DNA of 64,000 nucleotides, from the NCBI RefSeq assembly GCF_004361915.1, contig NZ_SNWP01000011.1, positions 744,001-808,000 on the forward strand. Reading direction: 5' to 3'. This stretch comes from Sediminibacterium goheungense. GTDB taxonomy: Bacteria; Bacteroidota; Bacteroidia; Chitinophagales; Chitinophagaceae. Numbering within the stretch: position 1 is the stretch's first letter; each line of letters opens with the position of its first letter. The translations under genes were made by a program, and so were the position numbers. The notes beneath the pieces are model-generated. The model saw nothing but the letters and a program-made list of their open reading frames with translations. It was not told the origin of the DNA and searched no databases. Positions 18,701 through 27,270 of this stretch are shown here, in pieces.

Positions 18701-18815
18701 TGTCGGATGGCAGATCGCAGATGTCAGATTTCTGATGGCTGATGGAGGATGTCGGATTTGGAATGGTAGATGGCAGATGTCAGATGTCAGATCTCAGATC
18801 TCAGATTTTTGATTA
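18698..18815. repeat. Word-A array, left-hand form
   Basis: Tandem, imperfect copies of GATGTCGGAT, GGCAGATGTCAGAT and CAGATCTCAGAT, ending in TTTTTGATTAAGAG (word G). It starts inside the stop codon of the wzi-like gene. An open frame across it (from 18770) translates the repeat only and is not a gene. With 18865-18919 it accounts for most of the spacer 18701-19011. Confidence 0.75.
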
Positions 18816-18864
18816 AGAGGAGTATGCTGGGTATAAAATTTGATAACAGTTGGTTAACAGCCTT

Positions 18865-18919
18865 CCCTTCGACTACGCTCAAGGCAGGCCTAGTACCTAG
18901 CACCCAGCACCCAGTACCC
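18865..18919. repeat. Words E and C, right-hand form
   Basis: CCCTTCGACTACGCTCAAGG runs directly into GGCCTAGTACCTAGC and ACCCAGCACCCAGTACC. The same E-then-C compound is found at 16987-17053 and 32304-32350, and its reverse complement (C then E) at 22277-22330 and 42019-42075. Confidence 0.75.
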
Positions 18920-19011
18920 TCCTGCGGGGGCCATATGCGATATTTTTTTTATCTTTCGCCGGGCATCGGAAAGGGTAGAGTTTGTGTCATTGAGAAGATC
19001 CAATTATCATT

Positions 19012-20415
19012 ATGCGAAAATCGTATAGCCGCTATACTTTAATCCGATATATTATTGATGCTCCATTGGTGGGGATCAGTTATATTCTTTCGCACAGGCT
19101 GGATACGGGGTTTGGATTGTGGGACCGGGTTACACCTCCTTATCTCCTGATGGTGCTTTCCCTGATTTTATGGTACCTCTCTGCTTCCGTTTCTAAATTG
19201 TACCGCGACAGAAGATCGAATAAATACTCGGAAGAAATTGTTTTTATTGCCTACACGCTGATCATTTATTCCATCTTCTTCAGTTCTGTTTTGTTTTTCT
19301 TTCAACAGCAGGTTAGTTATAGCAGGGCCTTCCTGCTCATTAATGTTGGCTTCCTCTTCAGCTTTCTGGTTTTTACCAAATACATCATCAGAAAGTACCT
19401 GCATACTGCCATTTATCAGGGGCGTCTGTACGATAATTTACTCATTGTGGGTGCTACACCGGCAGCTTATGAGTTTTATGAAACGATCAACAAATATTAT
19501 TACTACGGTTATAAATGCATCGGCTTTATCGACGACCAGAAAAAAGCCATGAATGGCTGCATGTATTATGGCAGTGTGCAACAGCTTTCTTCAGTACTCA
19601 AACAGGAAAGGGTAGATGAAGTGATTGTTGCTTTACCCAATGGCCGTACCGAACAGATTCAGGATTGTATAGAAGTTTGTGATTACCATAAAGTGAGGGT
19701 GCGTATTCTGCCGGATATTCATCAGTACAGTTCTTCCGCAGTTCAGGTGAACAATATTGGTCAGCTTTCGGTAATCAGTATTCGTGCGCTCCCTCTGGAT
19801 AAACTGGAGAATAAATTACTGAAACAGGCTTTTGATTTTTTATTTGCACTGAGCTTTTTTGTATTGATCGGCTGGTGGTTATTGCCACTGATTGCAGTTG
19901 CTATTAAGCTCAGTTCAAAAGGTCCGGTATTTTTTAAACAGGAAAGATGGGGACTGAATAACCAGCAGATTACCTGTTATAAGTTCCGTACCATGGTGGA
20001 AGAGAGCAGTGATACAGATGCGGATGGTAAATACCTGCAGGCCCGTAAAGATGACCCACGTATTACCCGTATCGGTGCTTTTCTGCGTAAGTCGAACCTG
20101 GATGAATTGCCACAGTTCTGGAATGTGCTCATTGGTAATATGTCTGTTGTTGGACCCAGACCTCACCCTACACCCTTGAATATAGAAGCGATGCATACAG
20201 TAGATAATTATATGCAACGTCACTTAGTAAAGCCCGGTATTACCGGATGGGCCCAGGTGAATGGTTGCAGGGGTGAAACCAGGGAACCCGGCTCGATGCA
20301 GCGTCGTGTGAACTTCGACCTTTACTATATTCACCGTTGGACCTTCTGGCTGGATTGCCAGATTATACTCCAAACGATCATCAATATTTTCAGAGGCGAT
20401 CAGAACGCGTATTGA
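19012..20415 (+). CDS. WcaJ-like undecaprenyl-phosphate sugar phosphotransferase
   Basis: 467 residues of the polyprenyl glycosylphosphotransferase (PHPT) family. About four or five N-terminal membrane helices precede a Rossmann-like segment ([19 protein letters not shown]), and one more helix leads into the catalytic bacterial sugar transferase domain. That domain shows [60 protein letters not shown] and [12 protein letters not shown]. It loads the first sugar-1-phosphate, usually glucose or galactose, on undecaprenyl phosphate. It is a second initiator, chemically distinct from the WecA-like protein at 10051-11025. Confidence 0.92.
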   Translation: MRKSYSRYTLIRYIIDAPLVGISYILSHRLDTGFGLWDRVTPPYLLMVLSLILWYLSASVSKLYRDRRSNKYSEEIVFIAYTLIIYSIFFSSVLFFFQQQVSYSRAFLLINVGFLFSFLVFTKYIIRKYLHTAIYQGRLYDNLLIVGATPAAYEFYETINKYYYYGYKCIGFIDDQKKAMNGCMYYGSVQQLSSVLKQERVDEVIVALPNGRTEQIQDCIEVCDYHKVRVRILPDIHQYSSSAVQVNNIGQLSVISIRALPLDKLENKLLKQAFDFLFALSFFVLIGWWLLPLIAVAIKLSSKGPVFFKQERWGLNNQQITCYKFRTMVEESSDTDADGKYLQARKDDPRITRIGAFLRKSNLDELPQFWNVLIGNMSVVGPRPHPTPLNIEAMHTVDNYMQRHLVKPGITGWAQVNGCRGETREPGSMQRRVNFDLYYIHRWTFWLDCQIILQTIINIFRGDQNAY

Positions 20416-20490
20416 GATGGCGGATGTCTGATCGCGGATGTCGGATTTGGAATGGCAGATGTTAGATTTTTGATTTTTTTATCTTTTGAT
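20413..20490. repeat. Word A and G array, left-hand form
   Basis: Starts at the TGA stop of the WcaJ-like gene: GATGGCGGATGTCTGATC, GCGGATGTCGGAT, then TTTTTGATTTTTTTATC. The right part of the same spacer (20519-20587) has right-hand words AAATTGGCTAATGGC and ACTCACCATTCACCATT before the next start. Confidence 0.7.
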
Positions 20491-20596
20491 TTAGTATTCG
20501 TTTGCGGGTTGTGAAGTTTGCAGCAAATTGGCTAATGGCTAACAGCTTATAACAAACCGCGCCCCATTCATTACTCACCATTCACCATTGACCAAC

Positions 20597-22237
20597 ATGA
20601 AACTCAGTATATTTTCCTTCTTATTTCTGATCACCCTTAACTGCGCGAAGGGGCAGACTGTGTATGAACATCACCGAAGTGATATTTATGAATACCTGTA
20701 TCGCATGGCGAATAAGGGGTTGGTAAAGTTTGATGACCAGATAAGGCCGCTGAGCAGGGTGTACCTGGCAGATTGTCTTGATAGCCTGGCTTCGCACGCT
20801 GACCAACTTACTAAACTGGAAAGAGCTGAACTGGCTTTTTATCAGCGCGACTTTTCGGACAAAGTTGCGGTGGCTGCTATGGATACTGTGTCTACTGCTA
20901 AGGCCGGATTCTTTGTTAAAGATGTCTGGAACCGTTGGCGTGGCTTACTCATTAGTGGTAAAAACTTTCTGATGCGTGTGGACCCTGTATTGAGTGGTGG
21001 TGGTATCTATGGTTCAGGTAGTGCTTTGCGCACCTTTGGTTCAGGTGCCCGATTGTATGGTTATGCTGGTAAACACTGGGCCTGGCATTTTTCGTTTCAT
21101 GATGTTACAGAAGAAGGACGTGGTATTGATACGATTCGTAACAATGCTGCTACCGGTATTGTAGGCAGGATTTCTGCCAGCAAAAAAAGCCTCAACTTCA
21201 GCGAACTGCGTGGTGGTATTTCCTATACCTGGAACAATGGTTCTATTTCTATTGGACAGGATTATTTATTATGGGGTTATGGACAGAACGGTAGAGCTGT
21301 ATTGTCTGATAAAACACCTACGTATCCGTATCTGCGTCTCGATTACCAACCTTTGCGCTGGCTGAAATTTAACTATACCCATGCCTGGCTGAATTCGAAT
21401 GTGATTGATTCTAACCGGAGCTATAATACGGGCGTGGATCCCTTTGGTGGCAAAAGAGATGTATATGTTTCGAAGTATATGGCTTCTCATAGTCTGCAGT
21501 TTACACCCGTGAAAGGATTGGATATTCACCTCGGTGAATCGATTGTATATAGCGACGGTATCAAAGCCGGTTATCTGATTCCGATTTTATTCTTTAAGGC
21601 CTATGATAAACTGGTGAGTAATGATAATATCAATGCCGGTTCCAATGGTCAGTTGTTTTTACAGATCAGTTCCCGTAATCACCTGAAGAAAACACATTTG
21701 TACACTACATTATTTGTGGATGAAGTATTGGTTGGTTCCTTGTTGAACAGCCAGAAAAGCCGTAACCAACTGGGGTACACCCTTGGTGCCAATACCACAG
21801 ATGTTGGACTGCCTTATCTTACATTGGGTGCAGAGTATACACGTATACGTCCATTTGTGTACCGTAACCTGAATCCCGCACAAAACTATACCCATAACAA
21901 CTATGTACTGGGTGATTGGATAGGTAGTAATTCGGACCGTCTATTATTCTTTGCAAGGTTTACACCTATACCACGCTTAAAAACCATGCTGCGTTATGAA
22001 TATATCCGCAAGGGTGGAGCGGGTAATCTGAACCAGCAATATTTTCAGCAGCCCCAACCTCCTTTCCTCTTCGATCTTCAATACAAATCTTCTATCTGGT
22101 ACGCCGAAGCCACTTATCAGTGGATGCCAGGTTTCTATCTTTATACCAACTACACCCACCAAAGCCGCAATGATGCGGTTACGGGTGTGCAGAGTCAAAA
22201 CCGCAGGTTTAGTTTTGGATTTCAGCTGGGGTTGTAA
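20597..22237 (+). CDS. Capsule assembly Wzi family outer-membrane protein (third, divergent)
   Basis: 546 residues from ATG 20597; the TTG nine bases earlier (20588) belongs to a spacer word. The signal peptide is MKLSIFSFLFLITLNCAKGQ. The mature protein begins with YEYLYRMANKGLVKFDDQIRPLSR, a helical segment typical of this family, then a barrel-like region with SFHDVTEEGRG, SISIGQDYLLWGYGQNGRAVLSD and PYLRLDYQPLRWLKFNYTHAWLNS. It differs clearly from the two Wzi-like proteins upstream and matches the other well-known branch. Probable role: binding or assembly of surface polysaccharide at the outer membrane. Confidence 0.82.
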   Translation: MKLSIFSFLFLITLNCAKGQTVYEHHRSDIYEYLYRMANKGLVKFDDQIRPLSRVYLADCLDSLASHADQLTKLERAELAFYQRDFSDKVAVAAMDTVSTAKAGFFVKDVWNRWRGLLISGKNFLMRVDPVLSGGGIYGSGSALRTFGSGARLYGYAGKHWAWHFSFHDVTEEGRGIDTIRNNAATGIVGRISASKKSLNFSELRGGISYTWNNGSISIGQDYLLWGYGQNGRAVLSDKTPTYPYLRLDYQPLRWLKFNYTHAWLNSNVIDSNRSYNTGVDPFGGKRDVYVSKYMASHSLQFTPVKGLDIHLGESIVYSDGIKAGYLIPILFFKAYDKLVSNDNINAGSNGQLFLQISSRNHLKKTHLYTTLFVDEVLVGSLLNSQKSRNQLGYTLGANTTDVGLPYLTLGAEYTRIRPFVYRNLNPAQNYTHNNYVLGDWIGSNSDRLLFFARFTPIPRLKTMLRYEYIRKGGAGNLNQQYFQQPQPPFLFDLQYKSSIWYAEATYQWMPGFYLYTNYTHQSRNDAVTGVQSQNRRFSFGFQLGL

Positions 22238-22697
22238 AAATGTCTGATGTCGGATCGCTGATGTCGGATTTTTTAGCAGGGTGCTGGGTATTAGGTCTGC
22301 CTGAGCGTAGTCAAAGGGCAGGGTCGAAGGAAGTTAACTAATTTGCAATTAGTCATAACTCTATCCAAATCCGACATCCGCGATCAGACATCATCCATTC
22401 CCTGCGTAACTTCTGCATCCTTCGTTGCTCTGCGGTTCCTTCCTTCGTCAGGATGACGTCAGGAATCCCACCGCAGAGAACATGAGAACGCAGAGGTTAC
22501 GCAGAGAAAATATCAGCTAAAATCAAAGATCTGATATCTGACATCTGATATAAGCTACAAGCTACAAGCTCATTTGTAGTAGCTATTATACGACCTGCAC
22601 CATTCAAAAATCCGACATCAGACATATAATCTGCGATCTGCGATCTGACATCTGCGATTTACTGATATTTGTTGATATTTGTATACGAATACACTTT
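22238..22697. repeat. Long repeat-built spacer with nested palindromes
   Basis: No gene is seen in these 460 bp. In order: word A left form (22242-22277), words C and E left form (22277-22330), word A right form (22365-22396), a nested hairpin region 22397-22506, word A right form (22525-22550), an AAGCTACAAGCTAC stretch (22551-22572), then word A right form again (22609-22661). In 22397-22506, CTGCGTAACTTCTGC pairs imperfectly with GCAGAGGTTACGCAG, CTCTGCGG with CCGCAGAG, and CGTCAGGATGACG forms the centre. The Wza-like gene starts 37 bp after the last word. Confidence 0.75.
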
Positions 22698-24980
22698 ATG
22701 AAAAAAATTATCTATATCGTTGCTGTATGGTTGGCCTGTTTGGTGGCATTGGAAACGATGGCTCAGCGGAAGATTGAGGGGGTAGGACAATTATCCGACC
22801 AGCAGCTGGCGCAGTTATGGCAGCAGACCCAGAAACAGGGGATGTCTGAGAATGATGCCATGAAAGAACTGGTGAAGCGGGGGATGAGCATGGCGGATGT
22901 GGCTGAGTTTAAAAAAAGACTGGTGCGATTACAGGCTTCGGATAAAAAAATGTTCGGCAAGGATAACCTGATTGCAGATACAGCTTATTTCCTTCGCGAT
23001 AGTTCCTGGAAATTTGAAGTGCCGGATGTTCGTATGCCTTCTCCTTATTATGGATTCGATTTTTTCAATAATCCTCAGTCGAGTTTTATACCCAATATCA
23101 ATATGGCTACGCCGGCCAATTATGTGTTAGGTCCGGGTGATGAGATCGTACTCAATATTACAGGATTGAATGAAGTGAGTGAACGGGTAAGGGTAACCAG
23201 AGAAGGTAACCTGGCATTACCACATGCAGGTTTTGTACAAGTGAGTGGCTTAACGATTGAACAGGCTACGGAAAGAATCAAAAACAAATTGAAATTACCC
23301 TATCCGGCATTGTCGAACGGACAATCCCAATTGCTGGTAACCCTGGGTAATGTTCGAAGCATAAGGGTTACGGTGATTGGAGAAGCGTATGGTCCGGGTG
23401 ATTATACCATTTCCTCACTAGCCGGTTTCTTTAATGTTTTGTATTTGTCGGGCGGTCCGGGTAAGAACGGTTCATTGCGGGCCATTGAATTGATACGCAA
23501 TAATAAAGTGGTTAAAACCATCGACTTCTATCAGTTTTTACAAACTGGGTTGATGGATTCAGAAATACGTTTACAGGACAGGGATATTATCCGTTATCCG
23601 ATCTATCAAAAAAGAGTCACTTTAAGTGGTGCGGTAAAGCGTCCATCGATCTATGAGTTGCTTGAAAAAGAAACCCTGGCCGATTTGATGCGTTTTGCAG
23701 GCGGATGGGCAGATATGGCTTTTCGTGGTGCTGTAAAAGTAGCACAGGTTGGTAAGCAGGAGCGACTGTTCAGGGATATTCCTGAAACGGATCTGAGCTA
23801 TTTTATACCCCGTGACGCGGATTCTGTTTTTGTAGATAAAGTACGTGAACGTTTTCTGAATCGTGTTATGATTGCCGGTTCTGTGGTGCGCCCGGGTAAT
23901 TATGAACTTACAGATGGGCTCAGTTTATTACGTCTGATACAAAAGGCCAATGGTTTAACCGAAGATGCTTTTGTAAACCGTGGTTATATCAAAAGGCAGG
24001 CACCTGGTACAACAGAACCCTTATTGGTATCATTCAATGTGCAAGAACTGTTAGCAGGGAAAACGGCTGATATCCCTTTATTCAGAGAAGATTCTGTGGT
24101 GATACAGTCACGCAATGATCTTATTTCTCAAATGAGTATTACCGTAGGTGGTAATGTTCGCAACCCGGGTACCATTCTGTTTCGCAAGGGCATGAAGCTG
24201 GAGGATGCTATTTTGCTCGCAGGTGGTTTTACCAATGATGCTGCTACCCATAAAGTAGAAGTATCGCGGTTGCAAAAAAATAATGCAGATACTTTAGCCA
24301 ATCGCTTACTCACTTTATTTACGGTGAATGTAGATTCGGCATTGGATGCCAATAAAACTTCTATACAGCTGGAACCGCTGGATTATATTTTTGTTCCGAA
24401 ATTATTGAACTATCAATTACCGGGCAGTGTAAAACTGAGGGGAGAAATTTTATATGCAGGTGATTATGCACTCGAGAGAAGGGATGAAACCGTAACAGAA
24501 ATGTTGCAGCGGGCAGGAGGCATCAGTCCGTATGCAACCATGCGTGATATTCAGGTGTTCCGGAATAACCTGCGTGTAGCTACCGATTTATTTGCATCAG
24601 GAGAACGTTTTGTGTTATTGCCCAATGACAGTATTTATATTCCCCGCAGTACTAATTTTGTAGAAGTAAAGGGTGCAGTATTCAATCCGCAGATATTGAG
24701 TTATGATGCTGGTAACCTGAAATCCTATATCGCCGATGCAGGCGGTGTTACAGATAATGGTAACCTGAAGAAAGCGTATGTTCAGTACAGTAATGGTATC
24801 AGCAGAAAAACCCGGAAGTTTTTATTCTTCCGTTCCTATCCGAAAATATTGCCGGGTAGTAAAATCGTGATACCCGAAAGATCGGCTACCGAGCGAAGAG
24901 GATTGTCTATTATTGAAATCAGTTCATTAACCGGTACCTTAACAGCACTGATTAGTTTGATTGCTGTATTGCGGAACTAA
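22698..24980 (+). CDS. Wza-like polysaccharide export protein with SLBB domains
   Basis: 760 residues, about twice the length of Escherichia coli Wza. The N-terminal signal peptide ends near ALETMAQ; a lipobox is not convincing. After a ~120-residue lead, the Poly_export domain begins at ANYVLGPGDEIVLNITG (about residue 135), followed by several SLBB-type units (VRVTVIGEAYGPGDYTI, VTLSGAVKRPSIYEL, VMIAGSVVRPGNYEL, ITVGGNVRNPGTILF, VKLRGEILYAGDYAL, VEVKGAVFNPQILSY). A C-terminal hydrophobic segment (TGTLTALISLIAVL) probably crosses a membrane. It should form the outer-membrane/periplasmic conduit for the polymer. The Wzz-like gene follows after 14 bp. Confidence 0.92.
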   Translation: MKKIIYIVAVWLACLVALETMAQRKIEGVGQLSDQQLAQLWQQTQKQGMSENDAMKELVKRGMSMADVAEFKKRLVRLQASDKKMFGKDNLIADTAYFLRDSSWKFEVPDVRMPSPYYGFDFFNNPQSSFIPNINMATPANYVLGPGDEIVLNITGLNEVSERVRVTREGNLALPHAGFVQVSGLTIEQATERIKNKLKLPYPALSNGQSQLLVTLGNVRSIRVTVIGEAYGPGDYTISSLAGFFNVLYLSGGPGKNGSLRAIELIRNNKVVKTIDFYQFLQTGLMDSEIRLQDRDIIRYPIYQKRVTLSGAVKRPSIYELLEKETLADLMRFAGGWADMAFRGAVKVAQVGKQERLFRDIPETDLSYFIPRDADSVFVDKVRERFLNRVMIAGSVVRPGNYELTDGLSLLRLIQKANGLTEDAFVNRGYIKRQAPGTTEPLLVSFNVQELLAGKTADIPLFREDSVVIQSRNDLISQMSITVGGNVRNPGTILFRKGMKLEDAILLAGGFTNDAATHKVEVSRLQKNNADTLANRLLTLFTVNVDSALDANKTSIQLEPLDYIFVPKLLNYQLPGSVKLRGEILYAGDYALERRDETVTEMLQRAGGISPYATMRDIQVFRNNLRVATDLFASGERFVLLPNDSIYIPRSTNFVEVKGAVFNPQILSYDAGNLKSYIADAGGVTDNGNLKKAYVQYSNGISRKTRKFLFFRSYPKILPGSKIVIPERSATERRGLSIIEISSLTGTLTALISLIAVLRN

Positions 24981-24984
24981 AACC

Positions 24985-24989
24985 AGGAG
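24985..24989 (+). promoter_or_regulatory. Strong Shine-Dalgarno site (AGGAG) before the Wzz-like gene
   Basis: AGGAG ends 5 bp before ATG 24995. Most genes in the window have only A-rich leaders, so this site is unusual and supports the start chosen for the Wzz-like gene. Confidence 0.6.
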
Positions 24990-24994
24990 TCACC

Positions 24995-26062
24995 ATGCAA
25001 CAGGAGCCCATATTACCACAAAGTATTAATGATGATCCGCCATTTTCAGTGACCCATGAATTGCAAAATTTGTTCAGGCTTATTGTACAGGCTTTGCAAC
25101 GCTGGAAATTATGGGGCAGCTTCATGATCGTAGGCATGGTGTTGGGCGTGGTGTATAGCTTTATTAAACCTGTTACTTACGAAGCAAAAACCGTTTTTGT
25201 AGTAGAAGAATCGAAGTCGGTAGGTGGTGGGTCACTGATGTCGGCTCTGGCCGGACAGTTTGGTGTAGATATAGGTAATTTATCCGGTGCCAGTGGCATA
25301 TTGGCTGGTGATAATGTATTACAACTGCTGAAAAGTGAACAGCTGATTCGAAAAACTTTACTGAGCTGGTACGATAGTGCAGCTAATGTAACACTGGCAG
25401 ATGAATATGCCCGGTTGTATGGTTTTCAGCAGAAATGGGGCAGTAAAATTTCCAAACCTGTTTCTTTTGCGGTCTTAAGAAAAGGCTCTTCCAGACTGGA
25501 AGATAGTTTGCTGAAAAAAATGATTGAGAAGCATATTCAGAAAGAATTGGCTGTTGCCAAACCGGATAAGAAAATGGGTTTTTTTGAAATGAATGTTAAG
25601 ATGCGTGGCGAAGTAATCAGCGTATTGTTTTCTCAACGCTTACTGAAATCTGCTACCGATTTTTATATTGAAACCAAAACAAAGCGTTTATTAACCAATG
25701 TACACCGATTACAGGTTAAGGCTGATAGTCTACTGTATATGTTGAACCGTAAAACCTATTCAGCTGCAGATGCCAATCGTTTACTGCTTGATATCAATCC
25801 GGCTTATGCCAATCCAGAAGTGTCGGCTGAGATATCGTCGAGGGATAAAGTGCTGCAGGGAACTATTTATGCTGAAATACTAAAAAACCTTGAGATCAGT
25901 AAAACATCTCTCATACAGGAAACACCTACGGTACAATTGGTGGATGAACCTGTATACCCTTTAAAGAACAATACATGGTTATGGTGGGAAGGTCTACTGT
26001 TTGGTGCAATAGCTGGCGCAGTTGTGGGAATGGGATTGGGAGTGGTACTTTCGAGGAAGTAG
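24995..26062 (+). CDS. Wzz-like polysaccharide co-polymerase
   Basis: 355 residues with the two-helix Wzz layout: an inner-membrane helix near residues 43-62 (GSFMIVGMVLGVVYSFI) followed directly by KPVTYEAKTVFVVEE, a long periplasmic part, and a second helix near the C-terminus (LLFGAIAGAVVGMGLGVVL) preceded by a proline-containing VDEPVYPLKN segment. It sets chain length or couples polymerisation to the Wza-like exporter. No cytoplasmic BY-kinase domain is attached, and no separate kinase is seen nearby. The start is supported by AGGAG. Confidence 0.88.
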   Translation: MQQEPILPQSINDDPPFSVTHELQNLFRLIVQALQRWKLWGSFMIVGMVLGVVYSFIKPVTYEAKTVFVVEESKSVGGGSLMSALAGQFGVDIGNLSGASGILAGDNVLQLLKSEQLIRKTLLSWYDSAANVTLADEYARLYGFQQKWGSKISKPVSFAVLRKGSSRLEDSLLKKMIEKHIQKELAVAKPDKKMGFFEMNVKMRGEVISVLFSQRLLKSATDFYIETKTKRLLTNVHRLQVKADSLLYMLNRKTYSAADANRLLLDINPAYANPEVSAEISSRDKVLQGTIYAEILKNLEISKTSLIQETPTVQLVDEPVYPLKNNTWLWWEGLLFGAIAGAVVGMGLGVVLSRK

Positions 26063-26155
26063 CTATTAGCTTTTAGGGATTAGGTGTTAGGTATGAAGTA
26101 TTAGGCTTGCCCTGAGCTAGATGTCGAAGCGTTTAAGAGGATTAAAAAGTGAATT
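26063..26155. repeat. Words D, C and E, left-hand form, after the Wzz-like gene
   Basis: Begins at the stop with GTAGCTATTAGCTTTTAG, then TTAGGTGTTAGGTATG and GGCTTGCCCTGAGC with TCGAAGCG. It is the left edge of the convergent spacer 26063-26493. Confidence 0.55.
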
Positions 26156-26217
26156 AATCCTTGGATACAAATAATACAAAAAATACTTTGTATTATTTGT
26201 ATCCAAGGATTTTTTTA
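26156..26217 (+). terminator. Rho-independent terminator with a 25-bp perfect stem
   Basis: Arm 26156-26180 pairs without mismatch with 26187-26211, loop AAATAC, and the 3' arm runs into a T tract (26210-26216). It lies about 95 bp after the Wzz-like stop and should end the export operon. On the opposite strand there is no comparable T-run. Confidence 0.85.
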
Positions 26218-26233
26218 TACCTAAAAGATACCT

Positions 26234-26409
26234 CCTCGCATTCACCGATCAAAGATCGGCGTTCTCGTCGGGATGACGGTTAGGGGGGAATATGTGAGGG
26301 GAGATTGTTGTGATGGCTTTGCCATCACAACAATCTCCCCTCACATCCTAAATAATGATTAGTGCGTCATCCTGACGAGCATCCCGATTGTAAATCGGGA
26401 ATTGCGAGG
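26234..26409. repeat. Nested palindrome with three hairpins between converging genes
   Basis: The outer arms 26234-26249 and 26394-26409 pair imperfectly, and 26265-26278 pairs with 26365-26378 with one G-T. Inside is a 26-bp perfect stem (26292-26317 with 26321-26346) closed by only three T. Each outer arm adjoins a small hairpin: CCGATC-AAA-GATCGG (26245-26259) and CCCGATT-GTA-AATCGGG (26383-26399). The whole is a clover-like inverted repeat of about 175 bp. The central stem has no T-run, so it is not a classical terminator. Confidence 0.85.
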
Positions 26410-26451
26410 AAGGATATTTTGCAAGGGTGGCTGAAAATGTTATTAACCTCA

Positions 26452-26497
26452 GGTCAAACCTAGTACCTAGCACCCAGCACCTAGTACTAATGCCTAA
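26452..26497. repeat. Word C, right-hand form, at the stop of the TagA-like gene
   Basis: TCAAACCTAGTACCTAGC and ACCCAGCACCTAGTAC, then TAATGCCTAACG, reach the stop codon of the - strand gene (26494). This is the right edge of the spacer. Confidence 0.7.
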
Positions 26498-27261
26498 CGC
26501 CTCCTCCACTTCTGGCGTATAATCAATGGAAAAAAAGCTGGGGCCTCAATGATGTAACGGCGGTAGAGGCGGTGGGGTTCGCGGTAGAGACGATAGAGCC
26601 ATTCCAGGCCAGCTTTTTGCATCCATACCGGTGCGCGGGGAATTAAGCCCGCAGCTACTTCAAAAGCACCTCCTACACCAATGGCTATGCTTACATTTAA
26701 TTGTGAGAGATGTTCTGCGATCCAGTAGTCCTGCTTGGGGGCGGTGAGGCTTACCCATAGAATATCCGGTTCTGCCTCATTGATCATCCGGATCATTTTG
26801 TCATTCTCTTCTTTACTGAATTGTTCTGCAAAGGGTGGACTGTATACGCCCTTAATTATTGTTCCTGGAAATTTATTTTCGGCCCACTGCTTCAAACTTT
26901 CCCCAACACCTTCTTTTGCACCCAATAAGAACTGACTGTAACCTTTTTCTGCACAATGTGCCATATACTGTGGCAAGAGATCGAGTCCGGTAACCCTTCC
27001 CTTTAATTTTCCTTTTCCTAAAAAAGAAGAAGCCCATATTAATGGCACGCCATCACAGAGTGTGAGATCGGCATTGTTGTAGAGTTCCTGTAATGCGGGA
27101 TTATTGGCTGCCCATACTACACAGTTTACGGGTGTTACACATACCCGTTTTTTTGCGCCAGCTTCGATCCATGTGTCCAGTAACTGCATGGTTTCCTGCA
27201 GGGTTATATTGCTGATGCCGGTTCCGGCAATATTTATCTTAGGGGCTGATGACTCGTTCAT
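26494..27261 (-). CDS. WecG/TagA/CpsF family glycosyltransferase
   Basis: 255 residues. This membrane-associated cytoplasmic family (GT26) transfers ManNAc, ManNAcA or glucose to lipid-linked acceptors. Family landmarks are TPVNCVVWAANNPALQEL, DGVPLIWAS, LGAKEGVGE, WVSLTAPKQDYWI and GVGGAFEVAAGLIPRAPVWMQKAGLEW, ending in the basic, amphipathic segment YRLYREPHRLYRRYI. With WecB at 5281 making UDP-ManNAc, ManNAc transfer is a reasonable guess. It is the last gene of the - strand block, 9 bp after the upstream GT4 gene. Confidence 0.92.
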   Translation of the reverse strand: MNESSAPKINIAGTGISNITLQETMQLLDTWIEAGAKKRVCVTPVNCVVWAANNPALQELYNNADLTLCDGVPLIWASSFLGKGKLKGRVTGLDLLPQYMAHCAEKGYSQFLLGAKEGVGESLKQWAENKFPGTIIKGVYSPPFAEQFSKEENDKMIRMINEAEPDILWVSLTAPKQDYWIAEHLSQLNVSIAIGVGGAFEVAAGLIPRAPVWMQKAGLEWLYRLYREPHRLYRRYIIEAPAFFPLIIRQKWRRR

Positions 27262-27270
27262 GCAATTTCT

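Noticed and set aside
18698..18815. Possible CRISPR array in the word-A region
   Set aside because: Units are 7-10 bp, degenerate and contiguous, without spacers of constant length, and no cas genes are present.
18770..19042. Open frame of 90 codons on + between the second wzi-like gene and the WcaJ-like gene
   Set aside because: Its first part is a translation of word-A repeats and the rest runs through words E and C into the start of the real gene; no family resemblance and no promoter or ribosome site.
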